Shown here one piece after another: positions 10,046 to 17,428 of a stretch of 64,000 nt of DNA. A program made the translations under genes and the position numbers. Each line of letters begins with the position of its first letter. Positions within the stretch are counted from its first letter, which is position 1. The stretch spans positions 62,001 through 126,000 of the forward strand of contig NZ_CP030929.1 in assembly GCF_003325955.1 (NCBI RefSeq), given 5' to 3'. This DNA comes from Aurantimicrobium sp. MWH-Uga1. Lineage in GTDB: Bacteria; Actinomycetota; Actinomycetes; Actinomycetales; Microbacteriaceae. Below the pieces are notes generated by a model. The model made no database searches, had not been told where the DNA came from, and was given only the letters and a program-made list of their open reading frames with translations.

Positions 10046-10070
10046 AAGAAGCCCCGTAAGGGGCTTTCTT
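10046..10070 (+). terminator. Rho-independent terminator of tRNA-Ser(GCU)
   Basis: AGCCCC-GTAA-GGGGCT is followed by TTCTTT just after the tRNA CCA end. The next small gene starts only 18 nt further on, so some read-through into it is possible. Confidence 0.8.
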
Positions 10071-10087
10071 TATCGGAAAGGCGCACC

Positions 10088-10264
10088 GTGAAAAGACTCA
10101 GCCCAGCACTGTCGGCTTTGTATCTTGTCCTGATGATCACCGTGGTGGTCAGTATCGACAGTGCTTTTCTCCAGCACTATCCCGAGCTGCGACTGATTGG
10201 CAACATTCTTATCGTTGCTGTGTTCGCTGCAGGTTATTTCCTTCTTGCGCGTCTGAAGAAGTGA
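10088..10264 (+). CDS. Small two-helix membrane protein of unknown function
   Basis: A GTG-initiated frame of 58 residues (MKRLSPALSALYLVLMITVV... to ...FLLARLKK). There are two hydrophobic segments, about residues 7-23 and 36-54, joined by a short polar loop (SIDSAFLQHYPELR), and positively charged ends, so both termini probably face the cytoplasm. GGAAAGG lies seven bases before the start. I do not recognise the family. It sits between the tRNA-Ser terminator and the helicase promoter and is short enough for gene callers to miss. Confidence 0.6.
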   Translation: MKRLSPALSALYLVLMITVVVSIDSAFLQHYPELRLIGNILIVAVFAAGYFLLARLKK

Positions 10265-10292
10265 ACCTGAATTTTCAACTCTCAACTTTTTC

Positions 10293-10321
10293 TTGAACCT
10301 TTGGGGTTTCTCCCGTATAGT
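10293..10321 (+). promoter_or_regulatory. SigA-type promoter of the DEAD-box helicase
   Basis: TTGAAC at 10293-10298 and TATAGT at 10316-10321 are separated by 17 bp, a near-consensus housekeeping promoter. Transcription would start near 10328, leaving an untranslated leader of about 180 nt before the helicase ATG. Confidence 0.75.
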
Positions 10322-10341
10322 CAAAAGGTCGGCTCTTGACA

Positions 10342-10435
10342 CTGCATTGTGATGCAGATGGGTTTGTAAGTCAGGTGGGCCGGTTCCCCAACAATTCTGT
10401 TGGTGATAGTCACTCGAAGTGAATCGGTCCCGGCC
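10342..10435 (+). promoter_or_regulatory. Structured 5' leader of the helicase mRNA (candidate cis-regulatory RNA)
   Basis: Hand folding shows a hairpin CTGCAT-TGTG-ATGCAG (10342-10357). A three-way junction follows: closing stem GGCCGG (10378-10383) with CCGGCC (10430-10435); arm CCAACA-ATTC-TGTTGG (10388-10403); arm GAT/ATC plus TCACT-CGA-AGTGA with a two-base bulge (10405-10425). A further small hairpin GTTG-TTTTG-CAAC lies at 10471-10483. Long leaders on helicase genes often mediate cold or self-regulation; I match it to no known riboswitch class. Confidence 0.5.
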
Positions 10436-10506
10436 AAAGACTGCCCGGGTTCTTATCAGCACGTTTGTGTGTTGTTTTGCAACGAATCCAACCCAGAGAA
10501 AAAGTC

Positions 10507-12519
10507 ATGCCTAAGAATAAGAAACCAGCCGGCGGTCGTCCGGCTAAGAATTTTGAACCACGCTACGGCGCGAAGAAGTCCGGCGGTCCTTCCGCTGGTT
10601 CTCGCAGCCCTGGACACCGCGGATACCGTCCCGAGTCCACTGAAGCACCACGTAAAAACCGCTGGAGCAACGAAGACCGTGACGCACGTCGTGGTGCGCC
10701 TGCGGGCGAGCGTCCCGTTTACGGTGACCGCGCACCACGTGGTGACCGTAATGAACGCCCCGGATACAACCGCGGCGAGCGTTCTGATCGTCCTGCTTAC
10801 GGTCACCGCACCGAGCGTCCACGTTACGAGCGTTCAGAGCGTGCTCCCTACGGAGATCGTGCACCACGTTCCGAGCGCCCCGCATACGGTGAGCGTTCCG
10901 AACGTCCTTCGTTCAACCGTGGTGACCGTAATGAACGTCCTGCGTACAACCGGGGAGAGCGTCCACGCTACGACCGTGATGGAGCACGCGCAGAGCGCGC
11001 TCCATATGGTGACCGTGCACCGAGGAACGACCGTCCTTCCTACGGGGACCGCAACGATCGCCCCGCCTACAGCCGCGGTGAGCGTTCTGAACGTCCACGT
11101 TACGAACGTTCCGAGCGCCCCTCCTACGGTGACCGTGCTCCGCGCGGTGAGCGTTCCTATGGTGAGCGTAACGACCGTCCCGCACGTAATTTTGGTGGGG
11201 ATCGTCCACGCTGGAACAAAGACGAGGCTCCTCGTCGTTCCGCTTCAGACTTCTATCCTGCAAAGGACGAGAAGGCCCGCTTTACTCCTGAAGAAGACGT
11301 CGTTCTTGAGCGTCTGGAAGCACAAGCAACCACTGCAGCCGATGTTGACGGTGTGAGCTTCTCTGACCTGGGTTTGGGAGATAACATCTGCCGCCAGTTG
11401 GCAACCATGGGTGCTGTAGCACCATTCCCCATCCAGGCAGCAACTATTCCTGATGTGCTCTCCGGCAAGGATGTTCTTGGCCGTGGAAAGACCGGATCGG
11501 GAAAGACCATTGCCTTCGGTTCACCCGTTGTTGAACGCCTGATGGAAAACAACGGTGGCAAGGACCGCAAGCAGGGTCGTCCACCACGCGCTCTCATCCT
11601 GGCTCCAACCCGTGAGCTCGCAATGCAGATTGACCGTACCGTGCAGCCTATTGCTCGCTCTGTCGGTTTGTTCACCACTACTATCTTTGGTGGAGTACCT
11701 CAGCACAAGCAGGTCATGAGCCTGCGCCGAGGTGTGGACATCATCATTGCGACACCTGGTCGTTTGGAAGATCTCGTGGAGCAAGGTCACATTGACCTGG
11801 GCCACATCTCCATCACGGTGCTCGATGAAGCAGATCACATGTGTGATCTGGGCTTCCTCGAGCCTGTGCAGCGTATCCTTCGCGCCACCAAGGCAGATGG
11901 TCAACGACTCTTGTTCTCGGCAACCCTGGACAAGGGTGTTGCCGCAATCGTGAACGAGTTCCTGAAGGATCCCTCGGTTCACGAGGTTGCTGGTGAAGAC
12001 CAAGCCTCTTCCACCATTGATCACCGTGTTCTCGTAGTTGATCACCGCGACAAGCCTTTCGTGATTGAACAGCTTGCAGCTCGTGAAGGAAAGACTTTGA
12101 TCTTCTCGCGCACCCGTGCCTATGCTGAGCAGCTAGCTGACCAGCTAGAAGATGCAGGTATTCCAGCAACCAGCTTGCACGGTGACCTGAACCAAAACCG
12201 CCGAACACGTAACCTTCAGTTGCTGACCAGCGGACGTGTCAATGTCCTGGTGGCTACAGATGTTGCTGCTCGTGGTATCCACGTCGATGACATCGATCTG
12301 GTTATTCAGGCAGACGCTCCTGATGAGTACAAAACCTACATGCACCGCGCCGGTCGTACTGGCCGTGCAGGTAAGCAAGGAACTGTGGTGACGATTATTC
12401 CTCGCACCCGTCAGCGTCGCATGAACGACCTGTTAGGCCGCGCAGAGATCGAAGCCGAAATGGTTCCAGCACAGCCAGGAGACGAACTGCTTCAGCAGCT
12501 CGCTTCAGCAAACGCGTAG
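10507..12519 (+). CDS. DEAD-box ATP-dependent RNA helicase with repetitive Arg-rich N-terminal extension
   Basis: 670 residues. Residues 1-255 are a low-complexity, highly charged region of Arg, Glu, Asp, Tyr, Pro and Gly. The helicase core follows: Q-motif region (PFPIQAATIPDVL), motif I GRGKTGSGKT (unusual GRGK before the usual TGSGKT), Ia PTRELA, Ib TPGRLEDL, II DEAD (VLDEADHMCDLGF), III SAT, then ATDVAARGIHVDDIDLVI and VI HRAGRTGRAG. It probably remodels structured RNA in ribosome assembly or mRNA decay. ATG at 10507 follows a purine-rich GAGAAAAAG; in-frame codons upstream lack a better site. Most DEAD-box proteins carry such tails at the C-terminus, so the N-terminal position is notable. 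Confidence 0.93.
   Translation: MPKNKKPAGGRPAKNFEPRYGAKKSGGPSAGSRSPGHRGYRPESTEAPRKNRWSNEDRDARRGAPAGERPVYGDRAPRGDRNERPGYNRGERSDRPAYGHRTERPRYERSERAPYGDRAPRSERPAYGERSERPSFNRGDRNERPAYNRGERPRYDRDGARAERAPYGDRAPRNDRPSYGDRNDRPAYSRGERSERPRYERSERPSYGDRAPRGERSYGERNDRPARNFGGDRPRWNKDEAPRRSASDFYPAKDEKARFTPEEDVVLERLEAQATTAADVDGVSFSDLGLGDNICRQLATMGAVAPFPIQAATIPDVLSGKDVLGRGKTGSGKTIAFGSPVVERLMENNGGKDRKQGRPPRALILAPTRELAMQIDRTVQPIARSVGLFTTTIFGGVPQHKQVMSLRRGVDIIIATPGRLEDLVEQGHIDLGHISITVLDEADHMCDLGFLEPVQRILRATKADGQRLLFSATLDKGVAAIVNEFLKDPSVHEVAGEDQASSTIDHRVLVVDHRDKPFVIEQLAAREGKTLIFSRTRAYAEQLADQLEDAGIPATSLHGDLNQNRRTRNLQLLTSGRVNVLVATDVAARGIHVDDIDLVIQADAPDEYKTYMHRAGRTGRAGKQGTVVTIIPRTRQRRMNDLLGRAEIEAEMVPAQPGDELLQQLASANA
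10705..11200 (+). repeat. Degenerate in-frame repeats encoding an Arg/Tyr-rich disordered region
   Basis: Repeated 10-24-residue units built on GERSERPRY, SYGDRAPR, GDRNERPAY and NRGER recur at least ten times within the helicase N-terminus. At DNA level the repeats use recurring blocks such as GAGCGTTC, GAACGTCC, GGTGACCGTGC and CCACGTTACGA. They evidently arose by internal duplication and can be expected to vary in copy number between strains. They are coding and are not CRISPR repeats. Confidence 0.8.
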
Positions 12520-12529
12520 TTCTTAAGAG

Positions 12530-12562
12530 ACAAGTGCCGCATCCTTCGGGTGCGGCACTTGT
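12530..12562. terminator. Strong bidirectional hairpin terminator
   Basis: A 15-bp stem with one T-G wobble (ACAAGTGCCGCATCC against GGGTGCGGCACTTGT) closed by a TTCG tetraloop, followed by TTCATT. It lies between the convergent helicase and EamA genes. Confidence 0.88.
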
Positions 12563-12578
12563 TCATTAACCCAGTGAA

Positions 12579-13493
12579 CTAACTCAGAGCAAGAAGTGCT
12601 GCTGCGGTGAGTGCAAGAACCATACCTACCAGTTGAAGTTTGGTGATCTTCTCCCGCAGTACCAGTGCTGCCAGGATGATGGTTCCTGCGGGATACATCG
12701 CGGTGAGCACGGACATCACACTCAAGTTGCCCGTTTGAATGCCCAATAACAGCAGTGCGTTTCCTGTGGCGTCCAATAATCCACAGCCGAGGGCAAGCAA
12801 GATTCCGTTGCGGTAGTCGGTAGCTCCGGCGTCACCAACAATAAGATCTGCACGTGGCGAGCCATCTTTTCCGAGGTAGCCCTTTTTGTGAGCCCAGCGA
12901 ATCAACGCCATTCCGAAGACCACGGAGAACATGATGGTGATGTTCACAAAACGGTTGAAAACCAGTGGGTAGAGGCCAGCATCTGAGGGCGCTTGATCAA
13001 GCACAATCAAGAAAAGACCGATCAGAATGCCCGAAATGACCGCGAAGATAATTCCACGTGCTTTGGGTTTCACCGCTTCTTTTTCTGGAGTGAAGGCAAC
13101 CAAAACAATCGCGACAGCACCGATAACGAGTGCGACATAACCGAACCACACGAGGCTTTCACCGTTGATAAGCAAGGCCCACATCACAGGGAAGATTGCA
13201 GAGATCAGTGCACCTAGAGGGGAGAGAATACTCATCGGGCCAATGGCGAGTGCGGCATAGAGCAAGAGAATGGCTACAGCACCACATAGTCCTGAGAGCA
13301 AACCCCACACGATGGCGCCGTCACTGATTTCACCGGGAATGAGAAACGTGTAACCAATCAGCAGGAACAGGCCTATCAGTCCGGCAATACCTGTTGCCAA
13401 AAAGGCGCCCATCCGCTTAGAAGCAAGGCCTCCAAGGAAGTCACCGCTACCAAAAACAAGGGCCCCTGACAGGCCAAAAATTACGGTGAGCAT
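12579..13493 (-). CDS. EamA/DMT-superfamily 10-TM transporter
   Basis: 304 residues with ten hydrophobic helices arranged as two EamA repeats (about 1-140 and 150-304), separated by a charged cytoplasmic loop (FTPEKEAVKPKARG). The second half contains GLLDATGNALLLLG and ends with LREKITKLQLVGMVLALTAAALLAL, typical for DMT exporters of amino acids or metabolites. The substrate is unknown. On the minus strand TAGGCT ends six bases before the ATG, so a leaderless transcript is likely. It is divergent from the acyl-CoA oxidase gene. Confidence 0.85.
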   Translation of the reverse strand: MLTVIFGLSGALVFGSGDFLGGLASKRMGAFLATGIAGLIGLFLLIGYTFLIPGEISDGAIVWGLLSGLCGAVAILLLYAALAIGPMSILSPLGALISAIFPVMWALLINGESLVWFGYVALVIGAVAIVLVAFTPEKEAVKPKARGIIFAVISGILIGLFLIVLDQAPSDAGLYPLVFNRFVNITIMFSVVFGMALIRWAHKKGYLGKDGSPRADLIVGDAGATDYRNGILLALGCGLLDATGNALLLLGIQTGNLSVMSVLTAMYPAGTIILAALVLREKITKLQLVGMVLALTAAALLALS

Positions 13494-13508
13494 TACTCCA
13501 GCCTAGAT

Positions 13509-13535
13509 GTTTCCTGAGAGTCTCGGTGAGGAAAC
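13509..13535. promoter_or_regulatory. Inverted repeat in the EamA/acyl-CoA oxidase spacer
   Basis: GTTTCCT and AGGAAAC form a perfect 7-bp inverted repeat around a 13-nt centre that is itself partly palindromic (GAGAGTCTC). It lies just upstream of the EamA -10 box on the minus strand. A second element further on can form GGGCTC/GAGCCC (about 13549-13578), and CCTAC-GTT-GTAGG lies at 13622-13634. Any of these could be an operator; no regulator is encoded nearby. Confidence 0.3.
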
Positions 13536-13659
13536 AACAAAGATAACGGGCTCTCTCAACTGAAAATTGTAGGAGCCCCACACACCGTTTGAAACTGGGT
13601 TCGTCATGCGCTCAAATAGGGCCTACGTTGTAGGTATCCGCCATGAAAGGCCACACACG

Positions 13660-15705
13660 ATGTCTATCCTCGACAAAGTTGAGACAGTAAACGACGTTGC
13701 AACTGAAAATGAAGCCGCGATGATTGATCGCGCCTACTTATCTCGCTATTTGCTCGGCAAATGGGCAGACGTTCGGCTTGCCTCACGTGCCCTGGCCGGT
13801 AAGCCTGAGATGCACAACATCCCTGGTCTTGGCATGGAGGAGCACCGCGCTCGCGTGCTTGGCCAACTTAAGCTTTTGGTTGAAAACGGGCAGGTCCACC
13901 GGGCTTTCCCTGCCGCGTATGGTGGGCTCGATGACCACGGTGGAAACCTGGCAGCTTTCCAGGAGCTGGTAGCTGCTGACCCCTCCCTTCAGATCAAGTC
14001 GGGTGTGCAGTGGGGTTTGTTCACTGCCGCAATAGCTCACTTGGGAACCAAAGACCACCACGATCGTTTCTTGCCTTCTGCAATGTCATTGGAGACCCCT
14101 GGTATCTATGCCATGACCGAAACTGGCCACGGTTCCGACGTTTCTTCGCTCGCAACGACGGCTACTTTCGACGAGGCAACTGGGGAGTGGGTTATCAACA
14201 CTCCTTTCCGTGGGGCGTGGAAGGACTACCTCGGTAATGCTGCCAAGCACGGCAAAGCTGCTGTTGTCTTTGCCCAGCTGATCACTAAAGGCGTGAGCCA
14301 CGGTGTTCACGGTTTCTATGTGCCCATCCGCGATGAGAACGGAAACTTCCTCCCCGGCATCGGTGGTGAAGATGACGGTTACAAGGGTGGTCTCAACGGT
14401 ATTGATAACGGTCGTCTGCATTTCAACCACGTTCGTATTCCTCGTAACAACCTGCTCAACCGTTACGGCGATGTCGATGAGAACGGAAACTACACCTCAC
14501 CGATTGCCAGCCCAGGACGTCGTTTCTTCACCATGCTGGGAACCCTGGTGCAAGGACGTGTCTCCCTAGATGGTGCTTGTGTAAATGCTTCCAAGATTGG
14601 TCTGCAGATTGCAGTGACCTACGGTAACCAACGCCGCCAGTTCTCCAACCCCGGCCAGGAAGAAACAGTGCTTCTGGATTACCAGCGCCACCAGCGTCGC
14701 CTCATTCCTCTCATTGCGACCACCTATGCGCAGAGCTTCTCTCAGGAAGTTCTCCTTGAGAAGTTTGATGACGTGTTTAGTGGTCGTGAGGATTCTGACG
14801 CGAACCGCGAAGACTTAGAAACCATGGCAGCAGCCTTCAAGCCACTATCTACCTGGCATGCACTCAAGACTTTGCAAGATTGTCGCGAAGCATGTGGCGG
14901 TCAAGGCTTCCTGGCAGAAAACCGTCTCACACTCCTGCGTGCAGACATGGATGTCTATGCCACTTTCGAAGGGGACAACAACGTTCTGCTTCAGCTGGTT
15001 GCTAAGCGTCTCCTGACCGACTACAGCAAAAAGTTCAAAGATGCAGATACCGGTTCCCTTGCTCGCCTCGTGATGGAGCAGGTCACCGAACGTGCTGTGA
15101 CGGGATCTGGTTTGAGACGTTTGGGTCAGAACGTCCACGACTTGGGTTCGACTGCTCGTGCCGTAAAGGAACTTCGTGATCCTGACACCCAACGCGATCT
15201 GCTCACCGACCGCGTCGAGACCATGATTGCCAACATCGCTCTTGAGTTGCGTGACGCAAAGAAGAATGGCCAGGAAGCAGAAGCTTTCAACCGGAACCAA
15301 AGCGCCCTGATCGAAGCAGCTATTGCTCACGGCAACTTACTGCAATGGGAAGCATTCACTAATGCTCTCGACAAGATCACTGATGAGGGAACTCGTCAGG
15401 TTGTGACCTGGGTTCGTGACCTCTTCGGCCTCCACGTCATTGAACAAAACCTGTCCTGGTATTTGATCAACGGTCGTCTGTCTGCTCAGCGAGCTTCTGC
15501 GGTGACCGCATATGTTGATCGTTTGATCACTCGCTTGCGTCCCCATGCTCAAGACCTTGTTGATGCTTTCGGGTATGGGCAAGAGCACCTTCGAGCTGAA
15601 ATCTCCTCCGGTGTTGAGCAGGCTCGACAGGACGAAGCCAGGGCTTATATGGCTGAGCTGGTTCGTTCGGGTCAAGCACCTATTCCAGAAAAATCTTCCA
15701 GATAG
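13660..15705 (+). CDS. Acyl-CoA oxidase/dehydrogenase family protein
   Basis: 681 residues, the length of acyl-CoA oxidases rather than of ~390-residue dehydrogenases. It has the flavin domain with YAMTETGHGSDV, a middle beta domain, two C-terminal helical domains, and TFEGDNNVLLQL carrying the catalytic glutamate position of the oxidase family (usually TYEGDN). The reaction would be alpha,beta-desaturation of fatty acyl-CoA, the first step of beta-oxidation, passing electrons to O2. ATG at 13660 has AAAGG upstream; the longer frame from 13606 lacks similarity. No other beta-oxidation gene is adjacent. Confidence 0.88.
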   Translation: MSILDKVETVNDVATENEAAMIDRAYLSRYLLGKWADVRLASRALAGKPEMHNIPGLGMEEHRARVLGQLKLLVENGQVHRAFPAAYGGLDDHGGNLAAFQELVAADPSLQIKSGVQWGLFTAAIAHLGTKDHHDRFLPSAMSLETPGIYAMTETGHGSDVSSLATTATFDEATGEWVINTPFRGAWKDYLGNAAKHGKAAVVFAQLITKGVSHGVHGFYVPIRDENGNFLPGIGGEDDGYKGGLNGIDNGRLHFNHVRIPRNNLLNRYGDVDENGNYTSPIASPGRRFFTMLGTLVQGRVSLDGACVNASKIGLQIAVTYGNQRRQFSNPGQEETVLLDYQRHQRRLIPLIATTYAQSFSQEVLLEKFDDVFSGREDSDANREDLETMAAAFKPLSTWHALKTLQDCREACGGQGFLAENRLTLLRADMDVYATFEGDNNVLLQLVAKRLLTDYSKKFKDADTGSLARLVMEQVTERAVTGSGLRRLGQNVHDLGSTARAVKELRDPDTQRDLLTDRVETMIANIALELRDAKKNGQEAEAFNRNQSALIEAAIAHGNLLQWEAFTNALDKITDEGTRQVVTWVRDLFGLHVIEQNLSWYLINGRLSAQRASAVTAYVDRLITRLRPHAQDLVDAFGYGQEHLRAEISSGVEQARQDEARAYMAELVRSGQAPIPEKSSR

Positions 15706-15717
15706 TAGCCTCCAAGC

Positions 15718-15759
15718 ACACAGAAGCCGCCTGACGTATTCGCCAGGCGGCTTCTGTGT
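15718..15759. terminator. Strong bidirectional hairpin terminator
   Basis: A perfect 16-bp stem, ACACAGAAGCCGCCTG against CAGGCGGCTTCTGTGT, with a 10-nt loop and T-rich flanks, placed between the convergent acyl-CoA oxidase and DHA2 genes. Confidence 0.88.
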
Positions 15760-15766
15760 TTGGTAC

Positions 15767-17380
15767 TTAGATCACGTGGTTTTCGTCAGATTCTTTGATC
15801 TGCTCTACTTCCACTTTGCGTGTGGATCCAAGGGACAAGGTTGCTAAGAAACCAAGTACCAAGAATCCTGCAGCAGCGAAGGCACCGTAACGTGTTCCGT
15901 CAGAGAGCGCTTGCTTGGCGTTGTCTGCAATGGGCTGTGTGGTGGGATCAGCTTCGAGCTGAACAATTGCACCACCGGCACTATCAACAACAGCAGTGAC
16001 AACCTGGGTGACCTGCTCTTCAGGCAAGCCTTCAGAGGTCAGGTCATTGGTGAGTTGAATTTGCACCGAGGTGAACAAGATAGTTCCCAAGATTGCGATG
16101 CCCAGTGCCGAACCAAGCTGGCGTGAAGTGCTCTGGGTTCCGGATGCCTGACCGGATTCTTGAACGGGAACATCTTTCAAGATGACGTTGGTCAGCTGAG
16201 CGGTAGCAAGACCAACGCCCAGACCGTAGACGAACAGCCACGGAACCACATTGATCCACGAAGCAGTGGGGCTGATAGCAAAGCCGACACCAGCCACCCC
16301 CACAATCTCAAGCAGGATACCCAACCGCACCATTGTGACGGGCGATACACGACCGGAGAGGCCGCCGGCTAGACCGGAGGCAACGAATGCACCACCGGCG
16401 AGACCCAAGAGAACAAAACCGGTCTGTAGTGCGTCATACCCAATGACGAACTGCAACCACAACGGCAGCGACAAGATGATGCCGAACTCTCCCAAAGAGA
16501 TCACCATGGCGGCAATGTTTCCGTTGCGGAAGGAGGCAATGGTGAACAGGTTGAACGAGATGAGTGCCGACTTGCCCTTCCGGATGCGGTTAGCACCGTG
16601 GGCGATGAATAAGGTCGACGCCAGAATAAAGACAAGGAAGAGCACAGGGATGATTGAAATCTTTCCGGGCCACGTCCAGTCACCAACTGTGAATGGCTTG
16701 TTGACTTCCCACCAGCCATAGGTGCGACCTTCAATCAGGGCAAAGACCAGAGTCGACATCGCGATGACGGAGTAGAAAGCTCCCAGCCAGTCAATGCTGC
16801 CGGTGGCAGATTCTTCCTTTGATTCCTTGACGGTCAGCAGTGCACCAATAATGATGATGATGCCCAGGGGAATGTTGATACCAAAAGCCCAACGCCAGGA
16901 GTAGTCCGTGGTTAGCCATCCACCGAGTAGGGGCCCAACGGCCACCATTCCACCGATGGTGGAACCCCAAATAGCGAAGGCGATGCCACGCTCTTTGCCC
17001 TGGAAGGTTGCATTAACCAACGAAAGTGTGGTGGGAAGGACCATCGCCCCACCGAAACCTTGCAGCACACGAGCGGCAATCAAGATGTCGCCACTTTGGG
17101 AGAATCCAGCAATCACAGAGGACACCACAAAGATTGCCATACCAAGAACCATCACCTTACGGCGGCCGAAGCGGTCGGCTAGGGCACCAAAGACGAGAAG
17201 TAACGCAGCAAAGACGAGTGTGTAGGACTCTTGAACCCACTGCACTTGGGTGCTGGTAATTCCTAAGTCTTCGATGATAGAGGGAATCGACACATTGATA
17301 ATGGTCGAATCCACAATGATGAGTGAAACGGCGAGGCTGATAAATAGCAGGCCAAACCAGCGTGTGCGGGGAGAAGTCAT
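15767..17380 (-). CDS. DHA2-family MFS efflux transporter, 14 TM
   Basis: 537 residues with 14 predicted helices. Helix 1 carries V-D-S-T-I-I-N-V (the DHA2 form of V-D-x-T), loop 2-3 reads GALADRFGRRKVMVLG (motif A) and helix 5 has GPLLGGWL (motif C). It is a paralogue, not a recent copy, of the pump at 602-2407 and lacks that pump's charged tail. TAGATT ends six bases before the ATG, indicating a leaderless mRNA. No regulator is adjacent; the gene is divergent from the NRAMP-like transporter with 48 bp between starts. The substrate is unknown. Confidence 0.9.
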   Translation of the reverse strand: MTSPRTRWFGLLFISLAVSLIIVDSTIINVSIPSIIEDLGITSTQVQWVQESYTLVFAALLLVFGALADRFGRRKVMVLGMAIFVVSSVIAGFSQSGDILIAARVLQGFGGAMVLPTTLSLVNATFQGKERGIAFAIWGSTIGGMVAVGPLLGGWLTTDYSWRWAFGINIPLGIIIIIGALLTVKESKEESATGSIDWLGAFYSVIAMSTLVFALIEGRTYGWWEVNKPFTVGDWTWPGKISIIPVLFLVFILASTLFIAHGANRIRKGKSALISFNLFTIASFRNGNIAAMVISLGEFGIILSLPLWLQFVIGYDALQTGFVLLGLAGGAFVASGLAGGLSGRVSPVTMVRLGILLEIVGVAGVGFAISPTASWINVVPWLFVYGLGVGLATAQLTNVILKDVPVQESGQASGTQSTSRQLGSALGIAILGTILFTSVQIQLTNDLTSEGLPEEQVTQVVTAVVDSAGGAIVQLEADPTTQPIADNAKQALSDGTRYGAFAAAGFLVLGFLATLSLGSTRKVEVEQIKESDENHVI

Positions 17381-17428
17381 GAATTCAATCTACTCTGCAC
17401 TCGACTGCGTAGGCTGGAGGCAAGGGAG

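Noticed and set aside
10705..11200. Possible CRISPR-like or tandem DNA array
   Set aside because: Units are degenerate, contiguous and in frame with the helicase; there are no unique spacers and no cas genes.
10400..11356. Long open frame overlapping the helicase N-terminus in another frame (about 318 codons)
   Set aside because: It is open only because the Arg/Glu/Tyr repeats lack stops in that frame; the translation is a Val/Thr/His/Pro-rich repeat with no ribosome site, and it ends where the repeats end.
602..17380. The two DHA2 pumps as a recent duplication
   Set aside because: They differ in length, tail, motif details and regulation; the similarity is only at family level.
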